Assembly (NCBI GenBank): GCA_963383645.1
Contig: OY726560.1
Coordinates: forward strand, 69,565,023 to 69,629,022
Reading direction: 5' to 3'
DNA length: 64,000 nucleotides
Source of the DNA: Muscardinus avellanarius
Lineage: Eukaryota > Chordata > Mammalia > Rodentia > Gliridae
The notes below the pieces were generated by a model. It was not told the origin of the DNA, did not search any database, and was given only the letters and a program-made list of their open reading frames with translations. Made by a program: the position numbers and the translations under genes. Positions 10,556 through 21,258 of this stretch are shown here, piece by piece (position 1 is the stretch's first letter; every line of letters begins with the position of its first letter).

Positions 10556-11600
10556 GGAGAGGTGCCAAGATGGCAGCAGCAGCAGCCAGGATTCAGGATA
10601 TGCAAACAAATCCTATCCAGTCTACCTTTACTTTTGGAAAGAAATCTCTGGGAAGGAAGACTGCTCCTGCCACCATGCTTAGGAATTCTGGACACCATAC
10701 CATGTAATGAAGGTGCTCAACAGAGAACCAGGAGTAAGGCGGAGGCGGCAGGGGCTTCGGTGGCCAGTATTTGGGAGAGTCAGAGATCCAATCCAATCCA
10801 CCTTGAACTTTCAAAGAAATCACCCCAAAGGTAGGCTGCTATGGCCACGCATGCTCAGGAATTCTGGACAACTTGCTGTGTGGAAAAGTGTCTGGGAGAG
10901 AACTGAGATGGTGGTAGGGGTGGCAGTGGCGGCAGCAGTGGCGGCAGAGGTTAGTATTTGGGAGAGGCAGAGAACTGATCCAATCCACCTTGATCTTTTG
11001 AAGAAATCTTCCCAAAGGTGGAATGCTACAGCCACACATGCTCAGGAATTCTGGACAACATGCTGTGTGGGAAGTGTTTGGAAGAGAACAGAGATGGTGT
11101 TGGCAGCAGCAATGGTGGCAGCCAGTATTTGGGAGAGGCAGAGATCTGATCCAATCCACGTGGATCTTTTGAAGAAATCTACCCAAAGGTAGAATGCTAC
11201 TAACACACATGCCTGGGAATTTGGGACAACATGCTGTGTAAAAAAGGTGCTCAGAAGAGAACCGAGATGGCTGTGGCAGCAGCAGCGGTGGTCAGTATTT
11301 AGAAGAGGCAGAGATCCGATATGATCCACCTTAAAATTTTAAAGAAATCTCCCCAAAGGTAGACTGCTACCACTGTACATGCTTGGGAATTCTGGAAAAC
11401 ATGCTGTGTGGGAAAGGTGTTCAGAGAGAACCGAGATGGCAGAGGCAGCAGCAGTGGTGGCAGTGACCAGTATTTGGAGGGGCAGACAGATCTAATCCAA
11501 TCCACCTTGAACTTTTGAGGAAATATCCCCAAAAGTAGACTGACTGCTCCTGCCACACATGCTCATGAATTCTGGACAACATGCTAAGTGGTAAAGGGTT
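10556..11600 (+). repeat. Element X ~175-bp tandem array (about 6 units)
   Basis: Each unit carries an EcoRI-containing word (ggaattctggacaac) with starts at about 10683, 10859, 11046, 11217, 11387 and 11567, so spacing is 170-187 bp. Units also share 'GAGATGGC' followed by GCAGCAGC-rich sequence, 'cagtatttgggagaggcagag' and 'atccaatccacc'. The short open frames on both strands reflect the repeat and not a protein. Confidence 0.85.
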
Positions 11601-11644
11601 AGGGTATATCAGAAGGAGCCCTGCATAGCCGGGTTGGGCTGCCA

Positions 11645-11865
11645 TGCTACGTGTTCTGGGAGACATCAGCCCTCATGGCCACTGTGTTCCTCTGTACAGC
11701 ACAGGAGGCCAGAATGCAGGAGGAGCAGCAGAGCCTGCTCTCTGAAGTGAAGCTGTGGACCTCTGCCTTTGGAGGAAAGACAAAATTCATTGCCACTAGG
11801 TATTCCAGGTCCCAGCTTTTGCAAAATACATGTACTGCTTTCTCATATTTTAAAAAAAAATGGAA
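11645..11865 (+). repeat. Element X module E, second copy
   Basis: Diverged duplicate of 10365-10555; see that entry for shared words. It ends in a T/A run directly before the inserted SINE. Confidence 0.6.
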
Positions 11866-11868
11866 GAT

Positions 11869-12064
11869 TGCTGAGCATGGTGGCGCACGCTTGTAATCCT
11901 CACGCTTGGGAGGTGGAGACAGGAGAATTGCGCAGGTTTGAAGCCAGCCTTACTGGATTAAGAGACCCTGTTTCCAAATAAAAATATAAAAGACTAGGTC
12001 TCTGGGAGTGTAGCCCACAGGTAGAAGGGTTTCCAGGAACCCCAGTACCAACAAAAAAAAAAAA
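11869..12064 (+). mobile_element. young B1-ID SINE inside element X
   Basis: Starts gctgagcatggtggcgcacg and ends 'ggaaccccagtaccaac' plus poly(A). Flanks share a short ggaaga word. It was inserted after element X. Confidence 0.9.
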
Positions 12065-12124
12065 GGAAGAAAAAGGGAACATCTGTAGACAACTGCTCAC
12101 AGTGACAGAGACCAGAGCCCACTG

Positions 12125-12470
12125 CACAGCAAAGCCAGTGCCAGGGCCAGTGAGGCCAGGATCGGATCCTGCTATGAGGCAAGGCTGGTGATGGGGCCTC
12201 TGAGGCCGGGATCAGAACCTACCAAGTGGTGAGGCCGGTGCTGGGACCAGCGAGGCCAGAATAGGAGCCTGCCTTAATTCAAGGCCAGTGCTGGGGCCTC
12301 TAAGGCTGGGATCAGAGCCTGCCATTAGGCAAGGCTGGTGCTGGAACCAGTGAGCCAGTATCAGAGTCTGCCAGGTGGTGAGGCCAGTGCTGGGGTCAGT
12401 GAGGTCAGGATCAGAGCCTGCCAAGCGGCGAGGCCAGTGCCAGGGCCTTTGAGAGTGGGATCAGAACCTA
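12125..12470 (+). repeat. Element X 50/100-bp array, short allele-like version
   Basis: About seven ~50-bp halves of the type 'gaggccagtgctggggccagtgaggcc'. It is the same repeat that reaches about 45 x 100 bp in copy 2 (50705-55230). Confidence 0.85.
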
Positions 12471-12840
12471 CAATGCAGCATCCACAGAGAAATATCACAG
12501 AAAATAAAAAATCAGATGCTTTCCCTAATATGCAAAAACTAGGAAGAAATGGGTAATAGGAGGAAATCTAGTTGAAGAAAGGGCCCTATGGAGGAGCAAT
12601 TAAGGTGACCTATCAGAGGGGATGGGATAGGGAAAGATGGAATATCTTTAAAGCACAGGTTGTACTTCAACAAATATATCAAAGTCAATCACTAAATCAA
12701 GCATGGGATCAAGGGAGGGGAGGGAATGGGATGAGGATTTGATAAAAGCTAATTGGATGATGTGTGCTTGTATATCCTCACAAGTCTTGTATTCTATTGA
12801 GCTGTTTGACTACAATGCGCTAATAAAAATATATTAAATT
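12471..12840 (+). repeat. Element X 3' tail, L1-like end
   Basis: Aligns by eye with 55300-55680 of copy 2: 'gcagcatccacagagaaatatcacagaaaat', 'aagggccctat', a G-rich run, 'gctaattggatgatgtgtgcttgtatatcct' and 'gactacaatgcgctaataaaa'. The last ~130 bp resemble L1 3' ends elsewhere in the window (39890-40035, and reversed at about 60715-60830). Confidence 0.75.
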
Positions 12841-13013
12841 AGCCGTGCGTGGTGGCGCACGCTTGTAATCCCCGCGCTTGGGAGGCAGAGACAGGAGGAT
12901 CACGCAGGTTTGAAGCCAGCCGCACTGGCTTAAGAGGCCCTGTTTCCAAAACTAAAAAAATAGGTCTGGGAGTGTAGCCCAGATATAGAAGTGCTTCCAG
13001 GAACCCCAGTACC

Positions 13014-13016
<3 letters not shown>
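12841..13016 (+). mobile_element. young B1-ID SINE in the element X tail
   Basis: Starts gccgtgcgtggtggcgcacg; ends 'ggaaccccagtacca'. Its tail has become the (TA)n tract that follows. Confidence 0.9.

Positions 13017-13077
<61 letters not shown>
13017..13077. repeat. (TA)n microsatellite
   Basis: About 30 TA units grown from a SINE tail. Confidence 0.95.
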
Positions 13078-13082
<5 letters not shown>

Positions 13083-13147
13083 TAAATATATATAATTTTA
13101 AAAAGGCAAAAAAGAAAAAATAAAAATAAATAAATAAGATTACCCAA

Positions 13148-14639
13148 TAAAATCAACTAAAAGATGAGCGCTGATAAGCAAGTTCAGCAGATAGCCATTT
13201 ATAATATTAACTTATAAAAATCAATTGATTTTCTATATATCAATTATCAATCTACTGAAAAGAATACAGAAAAAGATCCCATTCACAGTATAGCTTCAAA
13301 AAGAATAAAATACCTAGGTATAACTCTAACCAAGGAAGTAAAAGACCTCTACAATGAAAACTACAGAGACCTGAAGAAAGAAATAGAAGACATTAGAAGA
13401 CAGACTTCCCATGCTCCTGAATAAACAGAGTAAACATCATCAAAATGACATACTACCCAAAGCAATATACAGACTCAATGCAATCCCCATTAAAATACCA
13501 GCATCATTCTTCACAGAAATAGAAATAACACCCCTAAACCTCATATGAAAAAAGACCTAGAATAGCCAAAGCAATTCTTAGCAACAAAAACAATGCTGGA
13601 GGCATCTCTATACCCAACTTTAAACTATACTACCAGAATATAGTAATAAAAACAGAATGGTACTGGCACAAAACAGACACATAAATAATGGAATAGAATA
13701 GAAGATACAGAAGAAAACTCTTACACTTCAAGCAACTTGACCTTCAACAAAGGGGCCACAGACAGATGTCGAAGAAAAGATAGCCTTTTCAATAAATGGT
13801 GCTGAGAAAACTGGTTAGCTATATGTTGAAAAATGGAACTAAACTCCAATTCCTCACCTTGTACAGAGTCTACTGAAGATGGATAAAGACCTATAAATTA
13901 GATCAGAGTCTTTTTGACTACTACAAAAGGGCATAGGACCAACTATCCAACACTAAGCTCCAACAGAGACTCCTTAATAAGACCCCTAAAGCCCAGGAAA
14001 TAAAAGCAAAAATAAAAAAATTTGAACTGTATCCAATTAGAAAGCTTCTATTCAGCAAAGGAAACCACTAAGAACTAAATAGTAAACCCACAGATGGGAG
14101 GACATTTTGCCAACTACCCCTCTGATAGAAGATTAATATCTAAAATATAAAAGAGCTAAAAGAAAAAACCAAAGAACCCAATTTGAAAAGTCAGTGTATC
14201 TGAAGAGATATTTCTCAAAAGATGAAATACAAATGGCCAACAAATATATGAAAAATGTTCAACATTAGCAATCAGAGAAATGGCAAATCAAAACTACACT
14301 AAAATTACACCTAACCCCAGGTAGAATGGTAATCATCAAGAGTACAAACAACAAATGCTGTCGAGGATGTGGGGAAATAGGAATTCTTCTGCACTGTTAG
14401 TGGGATTAGAAATTAGTACAGCTGCTATGGAGATCAGTATGGAGGCTCCTTAAAAGACTGGGAACTGAGCCACCTTGCGACCCAGCATATCACTTTTGGG
14501 GATCTTCCCAAAGGCATTGACATCAAATTACTATAGAGACACATACATTTCCATATTTATAGCCACTCAATTCATGATAGCCAAACTACAGAACTAGTCG
14601 AGGTGTCCATCAATAGATGAATAGATTATGAAATTATGG

Positions 14640-14684
<45 letters not shown>

Positions 14685-14875
14685 TAGAATTATACTCAGC
14701 CATAAAAAATAACACAATTACCTCATTTTCAGGAGAATGGGTGGAACTCAAGAATAGTATGCTTAGTAAGATTATCCAGTCACAGAAAGTGAGAAGCCCA
14801 TGTGTTTTCTCTCATTTGTGGAAGCTAGTGAAGAACTGGGAAATAAAGAAGACCTCAACCATTGCCACAGCCCAC
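13148..14875 (+). pseudogene. L1 ORF2 3' part, frame-broken
   Basis: Continuous L1 ORF2-like sequence in sense orientation. It runs from the region reading 'aaaatcaattgattttctatata' through 'aaaatacctaggtataactctaaccaagga', 'gacatactacccaaagcaat' and 'gtaataaaaacagaatggtactggca' to the C-terminal Cys-rich segment ('aaatgctgtcgaggatgtgggg') and 'gaattatactcagccataaa'. Many stops and frameshifts make it dead. Element X copy 1 abuts its left edge, and a few L1-like words left of 10000 suggest element X landed in this L1. A (TA)n tract interrupts it at 14641-14681. Confidence 0.85.
14641..14681. repeat. (TA)n microsatellite
   Basis: About 20 TA units inside the L1 ORF2 remnant. Confidence 0.95.
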
Positions 14876-16210
14876 TTTCCTTGATGTCTGTGTGTGCCCC
14901 CATGCATGATGCATGACTGATGCAGCATCTCAAGGAGAAGCCCCGAGGGAGCATTGTCTCTGGCCAAAGTACTCTCCCACTCTTAGATATTCTTTCATAA
15001 CTATTATTCTTTTGGTAATGATTCTTTTAACTTTCCACACGAATTGCTCCGGTGATGTAAGATCAGGACTGTGGGAGAAACTGAGTCTGTGGAAAATAAA
15101 TCTTCTAGTAATTTGTCTAAGCCTCTAGATGCCCTTGGCTTTGTTCAAGATGTAATTCTGGTCAGAATTCAGATACTGTGGAAGCATTCCTGCTACAGCA
15201 ATTAACAAATGCAGAATTCCTCCCTATCTTTGACCTTCATTCTAATCATTACAATAGAGCCGAGGGCTAGGAGGAATCTTGACCTTTGCACCTAGTGATA
15301 GTACTGCCTGGAGACAGGGCGACACCACCTGGTTAAAATAGTTGTGACAGAACAAAAGACATATAATAAAAACTTCATGTTGTTTTTTGGGCCCTGTCTA
15401 CTAAAATATATTTTAAGTGTTTAATAGGGTGAAGCATTCAGACAGCAGATGGTATTGCAGACAAAATCCAGCAGACATTAATCGAAATCCTCTAAATCAT
15501 CATAAATGTACACGGATTTCCCTACACCCACTACATGTATGAAAGCTGGAATCTCCGACTTCGTCCCCATTCAGCTCAAAGGAGGTTGCTAGATAGAGAA
15601 GGACATTGGACTAAGCCCTAGGAATAAAAGTTCCGAAAGGGTTAAAGAAAACTCTTAAAAACTGAATTCTTCAAGTGATTTTTGGTGTGACTTTTGTTCT
15701 TCTGAAATTTGCCCACTAAAAGCCTCTGCAGCTGCAAGGCCAAGGCAAGGCCAAAGAGGCTGACTTAAAGCACAAGACCCACCTGCAGGGTCATGGAACT
15801 GGTTTCAATCACAAAGACCTGTAATGTCACAGGCCTTACTTTTGTCTTGTTCAGGGTTGGTGATTTACATGTATATCTCACTATTGTATTTTGGGTGTTT
15901 TCACTTTTCTACTAGGGAATCACGGGGAAATAGGGAAATATAAAAAAATCTTGTGTCTAGAATAAAGTGGTCAATTGCACAAGAGGCATTTGTCCATGTC
16001 AGATTCTTTCCCGGAAAGAAATCTCCACTTTTAGCGCCATGAATAGGAACTTAAAGGAGTTTTAAAAAAGGGAAAGAATCGCTGCAGATAAGTGGCTGCA
16101 GAACTGCACCCAAAGCCTTTACACACCTTTCTGAGAAAATCGGTCTCGAGTGGACTCAGTGGCCATATTCAGTGCTGGATTTATTATTCCCGATTGAGCC
16201 AGTCTGTCAC
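14876..16210. other. unique intronic sequence
   Basis: No exon or repeat family recognised. The part around 15650-16080 is less AT-rich than its surroundings and carries no recognisable repeat, so it would be the place to look for a conserved non-coding element. Confidence 0.5.
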
Positions 16211-16211
16211 A

Positions 16212-16411
16212 AACCATGTGTGGTGGAGCATGCTTGTAATCCCAGTACCTGAGAGACTAAAACAAGAGTATTGCATGTTCATAGCCAGCCTCAGTAACTT
16301 AGTGAAGCCCTCCACAATTTAGCAAGACCCTGTTTCAAAATATGAGAATTAAATAGGGGTAGGGGTATAGCTCAGAGGTAGAATATTTCTGGGTTCAACC
16401 TCCAGTAGAAA
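16212..16411 (+). mobile_element. B1-ID dimeric SINE
   Basis: Older type: accatgtgtggtggagcatg start and well-preserved ID half (gtatagctcagaggtagaat…gggttcaacctccag). Confidence 0.85.
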
Positions 16412-16435
16412 AAGAATTACCTAAAGACCTCCAAA

Positions 16436-16720
16436 AAATGAGGGGAGACACTAGTGGAATGGTGAAAGGGGATTTGAAGAAAGAGGAGAAAGGGAAAAGA
16501 AAGGGTAGATCTGATGATGATAACTATTCAAATAATGTTTTCCTCAGGTCTAAATTAGTTTACCTGTATAGATGTACAGAATATTGTTGTGGGAAGGGAA
16601 GCAGAGGAGAACTAAAGGAAAACACACAACTAATGCTGTGTGCATATATGATTTTATCACTCCGAACCCCACTATGATGTATAACCATAATGCACCAATT
16701 TTAAAACAACAGCAAAATAA
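16436..16720 (+). mobile_element. L1 3' UTR fragment
   Basis: Purine-rich tract followed by 'tatgatgtataaccataatgcaccaatttt' and an A-rich end, the same terminal words as other L1 3' ends in the window. No coding part. Confidence 0.6.
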
Positions 16721-17186
16721 ATCTTTGGGAAATCTGGTTAAAGATTAAGAAAAATACCTAATGACTCCTAATGATGTCAGCATATAGAAAGAAAAGCTAT
16801 AAAGGAGAGGTCTTAAACTGCAAGGTGCTTTAATTAACTTTTAATTAATAGCTTATATAAAGTTAATAGTTTATATGGTTATACAAATCAGTGTATTTTT
16901 TTCAGGAAATATAATTACCAAAGTTAACTCAAAATGGCCAGAAAAACTGAGTAAACAAAAAAAAATTTAAGATACATATTTTACCTCTACCAAAACTAAA
17001 GGGGAGAGTAGGTTCTGCCTTCAAAAAGTCTATGATGTGTTATTTCTGGGTCACTCAAATTGTCAAAACATTTTACAAAGGTGAAAATTTTTCTAGTTAA
17101 TATCATGATGCAAACACCAAAATCAGACAAGGGCCATTCCAAAAGAATTTTGTTTTAAAAAAAGTTTAGAGAAAGTTCCTTTTTTA

Positions 17187-17396
17187 GCTGGGAGTGGTGT
17201 CCCACACCTATAATTCCAGTACTTGGGAGGCTGAGACAGAACTATTGCAGGTTTGAGGCCAGCCTCAGCAACTTAGTGAGGTCCTCCACAATTTAATGAG
17301 ACCATGTTTCAAAATAAAAATTAAAGTGAAAAGGACTTATGGTGTAGTTTAGAGGTAAAATGCCCCTGGGCTCAATCCCCAATACCACAAAAGAAG
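17187..17396 (+). mobile_element. B1-ID dimeric SINE
   Basis: agctgggagtggtgtcccac start; ID half 'tggtgtagtttagaggtaaaatgcccctgggctcaatccc'. Older, diverged copy. Confidence 0.85.
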
Positions 17397-17560
17397 GTTC
17401 ATTTTTTTCATAAAGTTTACCTTATGAATAAATACAGGCATGTAACTCCAAAATAAGACATCAGTATATGAAGTCCAGACATGTACTTAAACGATGGTAC
17501 TTTCAAACCAACATATTAAGGGAAAAGTAGAAGCAAATTAGTATCCAGACATGTTTTAAA

Positions 17561-17608
17561 CGTGTGTGTGTGTGTGTGTGTGTGCGCGCGCACGCGCGCA
17601 CACACACA
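17561..17608. repeat. 48-bp alternating TG/CG/CA tract
   Basis: Perfect purine-pyrimidine alternation: (GT)n, then GCGCGCGCACGCGCGC, then (AC)n. It is nearly self-complementary, so it could form Z-DNA or a cruciform. Confidence 0.9.
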
Positions 17609-17729
17609 AAGAAGGGATTCTAGAGTGATCTACATAATCTATTGGCAGTGGCTGCTAGTGAAAGATTTGGGGCTGCCAGAAAACTGAGAGGGGAAGTTAC
17701 TTCATGTATGCTGCAATGTTTTAATTCTT

Positions 17730-17955
17730 TTTCTGTGGCATTGGGGATGGAACCTAGGGCTCTTCTACCTCCAGGCTACACTCCCAGACATATTTTATAT
17801 ATATATATATATAATATTTTTTTTTTTGGAAACAGGGTCTCACTACATTGCTGAGAGCCTTACTAAGTAGCTTGAGGCTGGCTTTAAACTTGTGCCATCT
17901 TCCTCTCTCAGCCTCCCAAGTACTTGGATTACAAGGGTGTGCCACCACGCTGGCT
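17730..17955 (-). mobile_element. B1-ID dimeric SINE, reversed, with internal (TA)n
   Basis: Right edge 'ccaccacgctggct' is the reversed 5' end. The ID half lies at 17737-17792, with a (TA)n linker at about 17797-17813. Confidence 0.88.
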
Positions 17956-17965
17956 TGATGTTTTA

Positions 17966-17974
17966 ATTTTTATT

Positions 17975-18005
<31 letters not shown>

Positions 18006-18192
18006 GGTGGTACTGGGGTTCCTAGAAACCCTTCTACCTCCGGGCCACACTCCCAAACCTATTTTTACATTTTTATTTGGAAACAGGGTCTCCTAAGCCA
18101 GTGCGCGCGGCGGCTGGCTTCGAACCTGCGTGATCCTCCTGTCTCTGCCTCCCAAGTGCGGGGATTACAGGCGTGCGCCACCACGCCCGGCT
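17966..18192 (-). mobile_element. young B1-ID SINE, reversed
   Basis: The (AAAT)n-type tail appears as (TTTA)n at about 17972-18004, and the 5' end 'ccaccacgcccggct' lies at the right. The duplication tgatgtttt(t)aattttt flanks it at about 17956-17971 and 18193-18210. Confidence 0.93.
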
Positions 18193-18224
18193 ATGATGTT
18201 TTTAATTTTTAAAAGCATAGGTTC

Positions 18225-18424
18225 AGCCGGGCGTGGTGGCACACGCTTGTAATCCCCGCGCTTGGGAGGCGGAGACAGGAGGATCGCGCTGGTTCGGAGC
18301 CAGCCTTGCTGGCTTAAGAGACCCTGTTTCCAAATAAAAAAATATATAAAATAGGTCTGGGAGTGTACCCTGGAGGTAGAAGGGCTTCCAGGAACCCCAG
18401 TACCACCAAAAAAAAAAAAAAAAA
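18225..18424 (+). mobile_element. young B1-ID SINE
   Basis: Flanked by aaaagcatag(g)ttc at 18211-18224 and 18425-18438. It lies about 30 bp from an oppositely oriented copy of the same subfamily, forming an inverted pair. Confidence 0.95.
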
Positions 18425-18805
18425 AAAAGCATAGTTTCATAAACGAGTTCTGTAACTTACAAAGAAAATATAGAGTTTAATAACAGAATCTATTATGAAA
18501 GTTAATATCAGAAGCCTGAAGGAAAATACTAGAGCTCCATATCTATGTCTTCCAATAGGACAGGATGAGGAAGACTTTATAGGCAGTTGTCTGTAAAACA
18601 AGCGCTCTTCCACAGGAGTCAAAGTACAGAACAGCAAGAAATATGGTGGACCTCAAACTAAGAAAGATAATTGGAAGACCAACCCCCACTCTGATAAGGA
18701 AACTTAGATCCGTACAGACTGTGAAAAGTTGGAGGCAGTGTATGTTTGTCGATATAGGTGCATATATACTCAGTTGGCTTTTTAAATGTGTGTGTGTGTG
18801 TATGT

Positions 18806-19010
18806 GTGTGACTAGTGATTGAACCCAGGGGGTTTTTATCTCCAAGCAAGCTACACCCCAGCTTTTTAATTATATATATTTTTTAACACAGGGTCTTACT
18901 AGGTTTTTGAGAGTCTTATTAAGTAGCTGAGGCTGTCCTCAAACCTAGGATCTTCCTTTATCAGCCTCCCAAGTATTAGGATTATAGGCATGTGCCATCA
19001 CACCTGGTTT
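18806..19010 (-). mobile_element. B1-ID dimeric SINE, reversed
   Basis: ID half 'tgattgaacccaggg…ctccaagcaagctacacc' at the left, and 7SL-like 5' end 'gccatcacacctggttt' at the right. A short (TG)n tract (18787-18811) forms its tail. Confidence 0.85.
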
Positions 19011-19018
19011 AAAATACT

Positions 19019-19216
19019 TTTTTTTGGTAGTGAAGATTTAACCCAGGGGCAGTCAACCTTTGAGCTATACTCCCAGTCCTACTTTATTTTGAAACACGGT
19101 CTCAGTAAGTTGTAGAGGACCTCAGTATGTTGATAAGGCTGGCTGCAAACCTGTGACCCTACTCTCTCAGCCTCCCAAGTACTGGAATTACAGGTATGCA
19201 CTACCATGCCCAGCTT
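19019..19216 (-). mobile_element. B1-ID dimeric SINE, reversed
   Basis: Tandem with the preceding reversed SINE, only about 8 bp away. Right edge 'ctaccatgcccagctt'. Confidence 0.88.
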
Positions 19217-21048
19217 AAAATTCTTTTTTGTCCAAATAAATTTTATTTACTATTATCTCACTCATGTAGTCACTTCTGTACATCAGGATTATTAACCAAA
19301 CTCAAAAGCAAACGTGATGCTGACATTAATGCAATGTAGACTTATTGGTCCCCAAAGGCAACAGGATAAAATGTCAAGTATATTATAAGTGAATGAGTAT
19401 TAATAACTCCTAGGAAATTAGTTATCTTGGGTATCCTGTTGCTGCCATGCTACATCCCTAAATTGTGTTTAAACAGTGCCTGTGCTGTCCTTCTTGAGAG
19501 GCTCTCTGAGTTGAAATATCTGATTTACAAACACAGGAACATGAGCACCTGGTTGCTTGGTAGTCTCTCTGACCTCAACCCATATTCAATCCTTTGATTC
19601 CCTCGTTCAAATCCCAGAGTGTAGCCAAGAGGTTTAATGGATGTTTTTACCTAGCAGTAGGTAAAAAAAAAACTGATAAAATTTGAGGAAAAAAAAAATC
19701 CCTCCTCTCCTCTTCTTTGATAGTTCTGCCCAGCTAGGTTTTCATTCTAAGTCCCAGTAGATACTCCACTACCTGAAACCTTCCTGTCCATAATAAAATT
19801 ATTGTTCCCCACTTCAAAAACATACTGGGCTATCAGATTTAGAAAGAGCAAGTTTTTTGTTTGGGAAAACAAAATGAGGTATTTGGGGTCATGTGGTTTT
19901 TCTTACTGAATAAGGAACTTTTGTTGGGCTTTGGTTACTGGTTATTCCATTGATATAATTTATTGTTTTCCAAAAAATATGATGTTTCATGGGCTTCCCT
20001 AAATAGCCTTTCTTAGTCTTTGTTCTTTGATGTGTAACCAAATGATAATAAATGCATGTCTAAAGTCACACCTGAGAATGTCTAGAGACTGAGATGAAGT
20101 GACCTTTTTGTGATAAAAATGGCAAAGTGGGTTTGAGTGATCACTTTCAGGGTTAAATAATCCCAGGGGTGGTTTCTTTATATCCTGTATTCACAGAAGA
20201 GGAGCCAATTGCCAGGATGAATTATCCATCTTTTTAAAAACAAAATAAAGGTTCTTCTCATAGCTGTGAAACAGCTACAGATTGCTTTCTTTGCACTCTT
20301 GAGGAGCTGACAGGGCCGCAGGTGGAGGTGTTTTTCAGCAAGCTGTCAAGTGATCCACCCATCAGAAACAACCACATCCCTCAGCTGAGTTTTCTTTCTT
20401 TGCCAAGATTTGTATTGGGTCAGGTGGGTATGATGAATCCAGGGGGGGAAAAAAGTCAGAGCAATGTGTACTTTAAATGAAAAGAGAAAAGATGGAATTA
20501 TATTTAAATTGTGAAGGTTATGTTTAGAGATGTTTTATGGTGACTTGATTTTCCCCCTCTACTTCCTAGAAATATGACCTTTATGACAGTGCTGCTGAGA
20601 GGTTGTTTTGTGTGGTTTGAGAAAAGCAAAGCTGCAAAGATACATTAGAGTAGTGCTTAAAACATACTAAATTGTTATTGTTATCGGCAAACCAAGGGCT
20701 TTCTCATCCACAGACCTAAAGAAGTTATAATGGGATGGGGTCTTTTAAAATTGCAAAGATAAAGTGATTAGAAGTAAACACATGGCCCTAAAATTTCATT
20801 GCCCACCAAACTCACAAGTCTCCCTGGCATCTGGCCTTCCATGTTCCATGTCTTACCTCATCTTGGAAATGCCTATTCTTCTAAGAAATAAAACCATTTG
20901 GAAAGCCTGCAAATTCTATCTTTATTCATTGTGCACATCAGAGAATGGAGAGTCAAGTTGTGTGTGAACTGGTAGAGTTTAAATTTATATATATATATAT
21001 ATGTGCATATATGTTTGTATATCTTTGTATTTATTGTGTGTATGGTAA
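19217..21048. other. unique intronic sequence
   Basis: No exon or repeat family recognised. The segment near 20280-20410 is locally more GC-balanced and repeat-free. Confidence 0.5.
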
Positions 21049-21049
21049 A

Positions 21050-21258
21050 TACAGGTGTGGTTGCTCACCCCTGTAATCCTAGTACTTGGAAGGTTGACAT
21101 AGGAAAGTTGCAGCTTCGTGGCCAGCCTCAGCAACTTAGCAAGATCCTCAGCAATGTGGTGAGACCCTATTTTTTCAGATTAAAAAATAAAATAGGGCTG
21201 CGGTATAGCTCAGAGATAGAATTCCCCTGGATACAATCCCCAGAATCACACACAATAA
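21050..21258 (+). mobile_element. B1-ID dimeric SINE
   Basis: Diverged left half (acaggtgtggttgctcaccc); ID half 'ggtatagctcagagatagaattcccctgg…caatccccag'. Confidence 0.85.

Larger units (their letters stand above)
10012..13135 (+). mobile_element. Composite non-autonomous retroelement X, copy 1
   Basis: A 3.1-kb non-coding insertion flanked by the 12-bp duplication aagattacccaa (10000-10011 and 13136-13147), ending in an A-rich tail. Order of parts: 5' leader with an AAGATGGC word (10012-10360); module E (about 10365-10555); about six ~175-bp units (10556-11600); a second, diverged module E (about 11645-11865); a 50/100-bp array (about 12125-12470); and a 3' tail (12471-12840) with a G-rich run and 'tacaatgcgctaataaaa', like the L1 3' end. 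Two later SINEs sit inside it. No ORF longer than about 160 codons and no known protein domain. Most likely moved by L1 machinery in trans; the element is not one I recognise by name. Confidence 0.85.

Noticed and set aside
10707..11192. 161-codon open frame rich in Ala/Val/Trp/Arg
   Set aside because: It follows the ~175-bp units of element X, and the repeated WERTEMV / IWERQR words reflect the DNA period. The opposite strand is equally open.
20764..20967. 67-codon frame before the SINE at 21050
   Set aside because: No similarity recognised and no splice context; consistent with chance in 64 kb.
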